From an uncultured Anaerolineales bacterium (GTDB taxonomy: Bacteria > Chloroflexota > Anaerolineae > Anaerolineales > Villigracilaceae): a DNA stretch of 13,090 nt. The notes under the pieces are model-generated. The model was given only the letters and a program-made list of their open reading frames with translations, had not been told where the DNA came from and did no database searches. Shown here piece by piece: positions 6,730 through 12,006 of the stretch (position 1 is its first letter; every line of letters begins with the position of its first letter). The stretch lies in assembly GCA_937928015.1 (NCBI GenBank), contig CALFXA010000085.1:1-13090 (forward strand). Direction: 5' to 3'. A program made the position numbers and the translations under genes.

Positions 6730-7275
6730 TCAAACTCCACTCCGAAACAAAATCACGCCGAGGATGCCCGCTCCCAGCAGGACCAGCGGCGAAGGAACGT
6801 TGAAATAAAAAGCCACCGCACTCAGGGCGGCGATCAGCAGGGTGCGGCGGTTGAGACTCTTCTTGCTGCTCGTGCGGAAGAGTTCCCAGGCCACCACCAC
6901 GATCAAAGCGGCCACGGCGGGACTCATCCCGGTCACGAAACCCTGCATCCAGTTCTCGTGCTGGAACTGTTGCAGCACGGAAGCCACGATCAGCATCATC
7001 ACCGTGGGCGGCAGGATCGATCCCAGCAGCGCTGTCAGCACACCGGGGATCCCGCCCGCCGCAAATCCGACGAACATGGCTAGCTTGAGCGCCTCGCTGC
7101 CCGGCAGCACGTTGGAAAAGCCGACCGCCTCCACGAATTGCGACTCGGTCATGATCTTGCCGACCGCTTCTTTGTAGAGGAGCCCGACCGAGGCTGGACC
7201 CGATGGTGAAAGCAGATTCACCTTGAGGAACATCCATAGCAGGCGCACCCAGACGGAAAACTTGGACTGGTTCAT
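6730..7275 (-). CDS. Short-chain CHR (chromate transporter family) protein, second copy
   Basis: A 181-residue integral membrane protein with about five or six hydrophobic segments, matching one CHR domain; long ChrA proteins have two. Family features include LKVNLLSPSGPASVGLLYKE (near 18-37), FSNVLPGS, and GIPGVLTALLGSILPPTV. The common family signatures FGGPxAH and PGP are changed here to SGPASVG and PGS. CHR proteins move chromate and sometimes sulfate, but with these changes the substrate is open. The ATG overlaps the stop of the first copy by 4 bp (ATGA) and has no Shine-Dalgarno, so translation is likely coupled. The two copies resemble each other strongly and probably form one two-part transporter. 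Confidence 0.82.
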   Translation of the reverse strand: MNQSKFSVWVRLLWMFLKVNLLSPSGPASVGLLYKEAVGKIMTESQFVEAVGFSNVLPGSEALKLAMFVGFAAGGIPGVLTALLGSILPPTVMMLIVASVLQQFQHENWMQGFVTGMSPAVAALIVVVAWELFRTSSKKSLNRRTLLIAALSAVAFYFNVPSPLVLLGAGILGVILFRSGV

Positions 7276-7787
7276 GAAAGGAAGAACACCCCGATAATGC
7301 CAGCGATCAACACGACCAATCGCTCGGGCGCCTTAAGCAGCATGGCCACCAGACTGACGATGCCGATGGCAATGCCTGCCCAAGTGGTGCCGCCGCCCTT
7401 CTCGAAGATCTTCCAAGCGGTGAAGAGCATCAGCACTGAAATGGCGGGCGCCAGCCCCTCGACGAAACTCTGCACCCAGACCTCGCGGCGCAGACGGTGC
7501 AGGATCATCGTCACGCCGAGGATGATGACCGTGGGCGGCAGGATCGAGGCCAGCAGGGCTACCAATCCGCCGGGGATGCCGGCCACCGCGTAGCCGACGT
7601 ACATAGCCAATTGGAGCGCATCACTGCCCGGCAGCACGGAGGACAGCCCCACCGCCTGCACGAACTGGGCTTCGGTCACCATCTTGCCGACCACCTCGTG
7701 GTAGAGCAGCCCCACCGAGGCGGGACCCGAGGTGCTGAGCAGGTTGACCTTGAGAAAGGTCCAAAAGAGTTGGAGAAGAATGTCCAT
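7272..7787 (-). CDS. Short-chain CHR (chromate transporter family) protein, first copy
   Basis: A 171-residue single CHR domain with several hydrophobic segments and very short loops. It shares long runs with the downstream copy: LKVNLLS-SGPASVGLLY, the VGK--TE-QFV-AVG segment, VLPGS-AL-LAM, and GIPG-L-ALL-SILPPTV, so the pair arose by tandem duplication. The ATG at 7787 follows an AAAGGA ribosome site and lies 12 bp downstream of the elp3 stop. Being in one unit with an APS/PAPS reductase hints at sulfate-like oxyanion traffic rather than chromate resistance; this is inference. No chromate reductase or regulator is present. Confidence 0.83.
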   Translation of the reverse strand: MDILLQLFWTFLKVNLLSTSGPASVGLLYHEVVGKMVTEAQFVQAVGLSSVLPGSDALQLAMYVGYAVAGIPGGLVALLASILPPTVIILGVTMILHRLRREVWVQSFVEGLAPAISVLMLFTAWKIFEKGGGTTWAGIAIGIVSLVAMLLKAPERLVVLIAGIIGVFFLS

Positions 7788-7799
7788 AATCCTTTGAAG

Positions 7800-9443
7800 T
7801 TAAAGCGATTTGACCAGGTACAGTTCACCGCGTTCAAAGCCACGATCCAGGTAATACGGACGCGTGCCGATTGCCGAGATGACGGCCATGCGACGGTAAC
7901 CATGCGCCTTCGCCACGGCGTCCGCCTCCTGCAACAGGCGCGTTCCCAGGCCCGCGTGCTGTGCCGCCCCAACTTGTTCCGCGCCGACGGGCAGCGACTG
8001 GCCGTAGACATGCACCTCGCGGATGAGCGCCGCACCGTCCAGGTCGCGCAGACCGGTTTTGGGTGAATCCGCATTGGGCAGCGACAAACGGATGAAGCCC
8101 GCCAGCCCGTCGTCGGGTGTGATGAACGAGATGAAATGCTCCTCTGCCGTCCCCGTTTGATAGACCAGGTCGTCCAACCGCAACTGGTCGGCGCTGACGG
8201 GTTTCCCGCGCACCTCGCGGCAGCGGACGCACTCACAGCGGGTACCGCGCCGCTTCATCTCATCGTGGATGTCCTGTCGCAGACTGGTGCGGCGATTGCC
8301 CTCCACCACGTTGTTGGACGGGATGTCGCGGATGACGCGGTTGACGCGGCAGTAGCGCGGGATGCCCGGCTTGACGTCGGCGATCAGGTCGATCAGTTCC
8401 TGCGTGGTGTAGGGTGTGAACTCGCCGCGCTGCCAGTATTCGTACAACTCGGCGTTGGCGAGCAATTGATTCGGGTAGATCTTGATCTCGTCGGGACAGA
8501 AGCCATCCCACAGGCGGGCGAAATCGGTACGGTCCGATTCGGGCGTCGCGCCCAGCAGGTTGGGCATCCAGTGCAGCACGATCTTGAATCCCGCCGCGCG
8601 CAGCAGCGCTACCGCCTTGCGCGTGGACTCGACGTCGTGCCCGCGTTTGTTGATCTCCAGAATGTGGTCATCCAGGCTTTGCGCGCCCATCTGCACCTTG
8701 GTCACGCCGAGATAACGCAGCCAGCGCAATTCGTCGGGCGTGATCTCATCGGGGCGGGTCTCGATGACCAGGCCTACATTGCGATGCGGGGCATCCTCAT
8801 TGAGGGCTTGCGACTCGGCCAGGCTGCCATCCGTCCCCCCATTTTGTTCTACCAAATGGGGGGATGCCGAAGGCAGGGGGGTATTCATCGCGTCGAAGCA
8901 GCGCTGGATGAACCACTCCTGATAATCGCGCCGATACGAGGACCACGTCCCACCCAGAATGAGCAGCTCGATCTTGTCGGTCGGGTGGCCGAGATTTCCC
9001 AGCGAGGCCAGGCGCGAGGCCACCTGCGCGTACGGGTCGAAGTTGTGTTCGAGTCCGCGCATGGCGCCCGGTTCGTCGGGCAGGTAACTCTTGGGCATGC
9101 GTACGTCGGTGGGACAGAAGATGCACTTGCCCGGGCACGGATACGGCTTGGTCAGCACGGTGACGGTGGTCACCCCCGAGAGTGTGCGGACCGGCTTCAT
9201 GCGGATGCGCTCCAGCAAGGTTGCATCTTCTTCGATCAGGTCATCGTCGACCATCTGCTGATAGGCCGCCACCAGCATGGCCTTGCTCAGGTAGCCGCCG
9301 CCGGGTGCGGGGAACGAGCGCAGGGCACGCATCACGTCCTTGCCAGCGCGAACTTGCTCCAGCACGCGTTGGGCCAGATCGAGTCTTTCGGGAGTCAGCG
9401 CCTGACGGGCGCGCCAGAGTTCCTGACGCTCCGAAAGGTTCAT
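7800..9443 (-). CDS. elp3: Elp3-family tRNA wobble-uridine (U34) radical SAM acetyltransferase
   Basis: A 547-residue bacterial Elp3, the catalytic Elongator-type enzyme that uses SAM and acetyl-CoA to add a carboxymethyl-type group at C5 of U34 in tRNA. The radical SAM cluster cysteines are C103, C107 and C110 (PCPGKCIFCP), followed by ILGGTWSSY, GLVIETRPDE (224-233), VQMGAQSLDD and KIYPNQLL. A zinc-type CECVRC (403-408) follows IPSNNVVEGNRRTSLRQD. The C-terminal GNAT domain (about 430-547) has REVHVYG, the acetyl-CoA loop AQHAGLGTRLL (494-504) and the closing AVISAIGTRPYYLDRGF. Start: the ATG at 9443 overlaps the cysH stop (ATGA) with GGGGAAG upstream; the open frame continues to 9557 but that part lies inside cysH. 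Odd feature: residues about 188-206 (TPLPSASPHLVEQNGGTDG) are an insertion encoded by a palindromic element. Confidence 0.93.
   Translation of the reverse strand: MNLSERQELWRARQALTPERLDLAQRVLEQVRAGKDVMRALRSFPAPGGGYLSKAMLVAAYQQMVDDDLIEEDATLLERIRMKPVRTLSGVTTVTVLTKPYPCPGKCIFCPTDVRMPKSYLPDEPGAMRGLEHNFDPYAQVASRLASLGNLGHPTDKIELLILGGTWSSYRRDYQEWFIQRCFDAMNTPLPSASPHLVEQNGGTDGSLAESQALNEDAPHRNVGLVIETRPDEITPDELRWLRYLGVTKVQMGAQSLDDHILEINKRGHDVESTRKAVALLRAAGFKIVLHWMPNLLGATPESDRTDFARLWDGFCPDEIKIYPNQLLANAELYEYWQRGEFTPYTTQELIDLIADVKPGIPRYCRVNRVIRDIPSNNVVEGNRRTSLRQDIHDEMKRRGTRCECVRCREVRGKPVSADQLRLDDLVYQTGTAEEHFISFITPDDGLAGFIRLSLPNADSPKTGLRDLDGAALIREVHVYGQSLPVGAEQVGAAQHAGLGTRLLQEADAVAKAHGYRRMAVISAIGTRPYYLDRGFERGELYLVKSL
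8831..8885. repeat. Palindromic element inserted in frame within elp3
   Basis: A perfect 11-bp inverted repeat, TCCCCCCATTT (8834-8844) and AAATGGGGGGA (8854-8864), with a 9-nt loop. Next to it are a small TGCC-GAA-GGCA hairpin (8865-8875) and another G-run (8876-8881). The base make-up (long C and G runs, ATTTTG) is unlike the surrounding coding sequence. On the minus strand it encodes the Pro/Ser/Gly-rich stretch around residues 188-206, between the FDAMN helix and the conserved GLVIETRPD strand of Elp3, where known Elp3 proteins are shorter. The reading frame is kept. Confidence 0.7.
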
Positions 9444-10198
9444 TTTGCTTCCCCGTTCAAGGCGGGTTGCAGCACGAAGTCGGGACGGGCTTCGGTCAAA
9501 TTCTTCTCGAACAGTTTGGTGTGCAGCCCACACTCGGTCTTGCCACGGCCCGCCCAACGTCCTGCGCGGTCGTCATCGTCCACGCCGACGGCCACCGTGC
9601 AGGGCGCACAGCCCACGCTGCGATACCCCTTGTCGAACAGCGGATGCTTCGGCAGGTCGTGTTCTTTCATGTAAGCCTGCACATCCTGACGGGACCAGTT
9701 CAACAACGGATTGACCTTGACTAGGCCATCTTTTTGCAATTCCAAAATTTGCGCGCCAGCCCGCTCGAAGGTCTGGTCGCGGCGGATGCCGCTGATCCAG
9801 GCCTTCACTCCCTGCATGGCCTTTTGCATCGGGATGACTTTGTGGATGAAACAGCACAGGTTGGGGTCTTCCACGGGCAGGCTACGCACGCGCTGACGCA
9901 CGAACACATCCCAGCGCGAGTCGCGGTACAGGTCCACCACGTTCAGGTTCCATTTTTGGGCCAGCTCCTCGCGGAACATGAGCGTCTCCCAAAAATGATA
10001 GCCCGTGTCGAGGAACAGGATCGGCAAATCGGCGCGGATGCGCGAGGCCATGTGCAATAACGGCAGGCTTTGCGTCTGGAACGACGAACTGAGCGCCACA
10101 TCAGGCCAAAATGAATCAACCGCCCAGGCGATGATCTCCTGCGGCGTTCTGGTTTCGAATTCTTGGGAGAGGTCTGCGATCTCACTGGCTGAAAACAT
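9440..10198 (-). CDS. cysH: Assimilatory APS/PAPS reductase (CysH), [4Fe-4S] type
   Basis: A 252-residue adenylyl-sulfate (APS) or phosphoadenylyl-sulfate reductase that reduces activated sulfate to sulfite with thioredoxin. The PP-loop region is SSSFQTQSLPLLH (37-49). The paired cysteines C115-C116 (NLCCFIHK) and C197/C200 (GCAPC) form the CC...CxxC cluster signature of Fe-S APS reductases, and the catalytic cysteine is C223 in the TECGLH motif. SGIRRDQT (136-143) is the substrate loop. The cluster residues make APS more likely than PAPS as substrate. It is the first gene of the unit; the ATG at 10198 has no Shine-Dalgarno and sits six bases from a TATAAT, suggesting a leaderless message. 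No sulfate adenylyltransferase or sulfite reductase lies in the window. Confidence 0.94.
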   Translation of the reverse strand: MFSASEIADLSQEFETRTPQEIIAWAVDSFWPDVALSSSFQTQSLPLLHMASRIRADLPILFLDTGYHFWETLMFREELAQKWNLNVVDLYRDSRWDVFVRQRVRSLPVEDPNLCCFIHKVIPMQKAMQGVKAWISGIRRDQTFERAGAQILELQKDGLVKVNPLLNWSRQDVQAYMKEHDLPKHPLFDKGYRSVGCAPCTVAVGVDDDDRAGRWAGRGKTECGLHTKLFEKNLTEARPDFVLQPALNGEAK

Positions 10199-10227
10199 GT
10201 CGGCATTATACCCGTTATAATCACCGC
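10199..10227. promoter_or_regulatory. Mirror-image divergent promoters, probably leaderless both ways
   Basis: This 29-bp gap between cysH (minus) and the methyltransferase (plus) holds two perfect TATAAT boxes on opposite strands: 10210-10205 for cysH and 10216-10221 for the methyltransferase, five bases apart. Each is followed by exactly six bases and then the ATG. Bacterial transcription normally starts about 6-7 bases after the -10 box, so both messages would begin at or next to the start codon. Neither start has a Shine-Dalgarno sequence. The -35 zones fall inside the opposite gene and show no good consensus. The two polymerases would compete for the same site. Confidence 0.7.
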
Positions 10228-10965
10228 ATGAATTCAGACACCGCCGCGCGCCTGATCGCGCTCAACCGTGAGTTCTACGACCGCTTCGGGGAGGATTTTT
10301 CCGCCACGCGCGGACGTCTCCAGCCCGGCGTGATGCGAATTTTGGATTCCCTGCGCGGCGACGAGTCGATCCTTGACCTGGGATGCGGAAACGGCGAACT
10401 GGCCCGCGAGCTGGCCCGTCGTGGACACCGCGCCCCCTACCTCGGCCTGGACTTCAGCCTGCCCCTGCTACGAGCGGCCGAGTCTCCGCTGGGAGGGATT
10501 CCGCTGCCTGCGGACTTTCAGGCGACCTTCCGCGAAATGGATTTGACCCAGTTCTCGGTGGAAAGCGGGAAATGGCCGCTCATCACGGCCTTTGCCGTCT
10601 TCCATCACATCCCCAGCGACGAGATCCGCCTGAGATTATTCCGTGCCATCCACGATTTGCTGACGGACGATGGCCGCTTCATCCTCTCCAACTGGCAGTT
10701 CCTCAACAGCGACAAGCTCAAGGCGCGCATCCAGCCCTGGTCCGCGGCGGGACTCTCCCCCGCCGATGTAGACGAAGGCGATTATCTGCTCGACTGGAAG
10801 CGCGGCGGGACGGGCCTGCGCTACGCCCATCACTTCTCCGCGGAGGAACTCTCCGCGCTGGCCGAGCAGACGGGGTTTCGCGTGGCCGATTCGTTTTTGT
10901 CGGACGGGGATGGGGGAAGGCTGGGCTTGTATCAAGTCTGGATTAAAAACGGAGCGCGGACTTAA
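10228..10965 (+). CDS. Trm9/ALKBH8-like class I SAM-dependent methyltransferase
   Basis: A 245-residue Rossmann methyltransferase. Motif I is ILDLGCGNGELA (48-59), the ribose-binding acidic residue is D75 in YLGLDFS, and the motif IV region is AFAVFHHIPSDEIRL (121-135). Beyond the generic fold it has the signatures I associate with the Trm9/ALKBH8 tRNA family: an N-terminal LNREFYDRFGEDFSATR, NWQF at 155-158, GDYLLDW at 184-190 and RYAHHFSAEEL at 198-208. Eukaryotic Trm9 methyl-esterifies cm5U34 made by the Elongator pathway, and an Elp3 gene lies in the divergent operon, which strengthens the reading. Family call as a methyltransferase is certain; the tRNA substrate is inferred. The start is ATG, six bases from a TATAAT with no Shine-Dalgarno. 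Its last residues (GART) and stop codon lie within the terminator palindrome. Confidence 0.88.
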   Translation: MNSDTAARLIALNREFYDRFGEDFSATRGRLQPGVMRILDSLRGDESILDLGCGNGELARELARRGHRAPYLGLDFSLPLLRAAESPLGGIPLPADFQATFREMDLTQFSVESGKWPLITAFAVFHHIPSDEIRLRLFRAIHDLLTDDGRFILSNWQFLNSDKLKARIQPWSAAGLSPADVDEGDYLLDWKRGGTGLRYAHHFSAEELSALAEQTGFRVADSFLSDGDGGRLGLYQVWIKNGART

Positions 10966-10985
10966 GTCCGCGCTCTTGTTTTTTT
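10952..10985. terminator. Bidirectional terminator overlapping the methyltransferase stop codon
   Basis: A perfect 24-nt palindrome (10952-10975, centre between 10963 and 10964) can form a GC-rich stem and is followed by TTGTTTTTTT on the plus strand and GTTTTTAAT on the minus strand. The TAA stop of the methyltransferase (10963-10965) sits at its apex, so the hairpin is partly coding. The minus-strand gene ends at 10984, within the U-run. The sequence type (GCGCGGACTT-AAGTCCGCGC) resembles a dispersed palindromic repeat family I recall from Chloroflexota-like genomes; that link needs a genome count. Confidence 0.8.
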
Positions 10986-11994
10986 ATGTCACATTATTCG
11001 GGTTGACGATGTATTGCCACCAGTTGTTGTGGATTCCGTTCTTGCGTCCCGCCACGCGCGGCAGGTGATTCAGCCACCATTGGTGATGCGCGCGGATGTC
11101 GCCGCCGCCCCAGTTGAGGTTGTTCACGTCGCGGACGTCACCCTTGAAGTTGGGGAAATTGTTCAGCCAATCGAAGCATTCGCTCTTGACGACGGTCGGG
11201 CTGTCCCATTCGTAGTCGCGGGTGCTGTTGGGCGCATAGTGGATCGTGCCGATGGCGGCCCTGCCCGGGGTGATCTTCTCGTAGCGCGTAAAGCGCGCCC
11301 ACAGGTTGGCGTCCCCGCTCAGCTTTTCGAAGGTCTTGAGCAGAATCGACTCGCAGCGATGCCCGAACGACTCGAGCATCTCGCCGATGCCGCGCTCGTA
11401 GGAAAAGCCCATCACCACGAAGCGACGTTTGCTGGCTTCCGTGTTTTTCATGGCGGGGGAATTGCACCAGAAGGCGGCCGGTCCGCCCATAGTGGATTCG
11501 TAGAAGCCTGCATGCGGGAACCCAAAGACCCACACCTCGTCGATCTCGTTCTGCGCCACGCGCTCCAGTACCTTGAATTGGGCCAGCAGGGCGTTGTAAT
11601 CCACTTCCTGCGGCATGTGCGGAGCAGACTCGCCGCGCAGCACCGCCAGGTAACTCTGCGGCGTGTAGCGGAAGCCGTCGGTCTTGGCGGGGAACTCGTC
11701 CACGTCGATGCGTTCGGCGATTTGATAGCGCGCCATCCCGCCGCTGGTTTTGAGCAGGTCGGCCATGAAGCCGGTGATCAGGTCCTCGGTGCGGTACCAG
11801 CCTTGTTGCTGGGAGAGTTTCTTCCCCGAAGCGGAATCCATCACCGGGTCGTAGACGATGACCAGCACACGGCTGACGGTGATCTGCGCGGGTTCGTTGG
11901 AACTGTCCGATGGGCGGGTGGGGACAGGTGCGGGCGGCGTGGATGATTTCTTCGCCCCGAACAAAGCCAACAGCGCGTCAAAGAACTTGTTCAT
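10984..11994 (-). CDS. Conserved-looking protein of unknown function (336 residues)
   Basis: I do not recognise a named family. Residues 1-15 form a short amphipathic or hydrophobic helix (MNKFFDALLALFGAKK), not a convincing signal peptide, followed by a Ser/Pro-rich linker to about 38. From about 41 there is a compact, well-ordered looking domain: RVLVIVYDPVMD, then VWVFGFPHAGFYESTMGG (154-171), AFWCNSPAM (174-182), FSYERGIGEMLESFGHRCES (197-216), HYAPNSTRDYEWD, and a Trp/His/Asn-rich C-terminus with NLNWGGGDIRAHHQWWLNH (292-310). The dense invariant-looking Trp, His, Arg and Glu residues suggest a binding or catalytic site, but I cannot name a reaction. The ATG at 11994 has GGGAG five bases upstream and lies 12 bp after the preceding gene, so the two are probably one operon. 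Confidence 0.8.
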   Translation of the reverse strand: MNKFFDALLALFGAKKSSTPPAPVPTRPSDSSNEPAQITVSRVLVIVYDPVMDSASGKKLSQQQGWYRTEDLITGFMADLLKTSGGMARYQIAERIDVDEFPAKTDGFRYTPQSYLAVLRGESAPHMPQEVDYNALLAQFKVLERVAQNEIDEVWVFGFPHAGFYESTMGGPAAFWCNSPAMKNTEASKRRFVVMGFSYERGIGEMLESFGHRCESILLKTFEKLSGDANLWARFTRYEKITPGRAAIGTIHYAPNSTRDYEWDSPTVVKSECFDWLNNFPNFKGDVRDVNNLNWGGGDIRAHHQWWLNHLPRVAGRKNGIHNNWWQYIVNPNNVT

Positions 11995-12006
11995 GTAATC
12001 TCCCGT

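Noticed and set aside
6730..7787. A chromate-resistance determinant
   Set aside because: There is no chromate reductase, ChrB regulator or mobile element nearby and the signature motifs differ, so resistance is not supported.
9444..9557. N-terminal extension of Elp3
   Set aside because: It overlaps the conserved end of cysH, and the ATGA junction with a GGGGAAG site marks the real start.
8136..9674. A 512-codon plus-strand open frame
   Set aside because: It lies antisense to elp3 and part of cysH, has no family motif, and its composition mirrors the codon pattern of the opposite strand. Long antisense frames are expected in GC-rich DNA.
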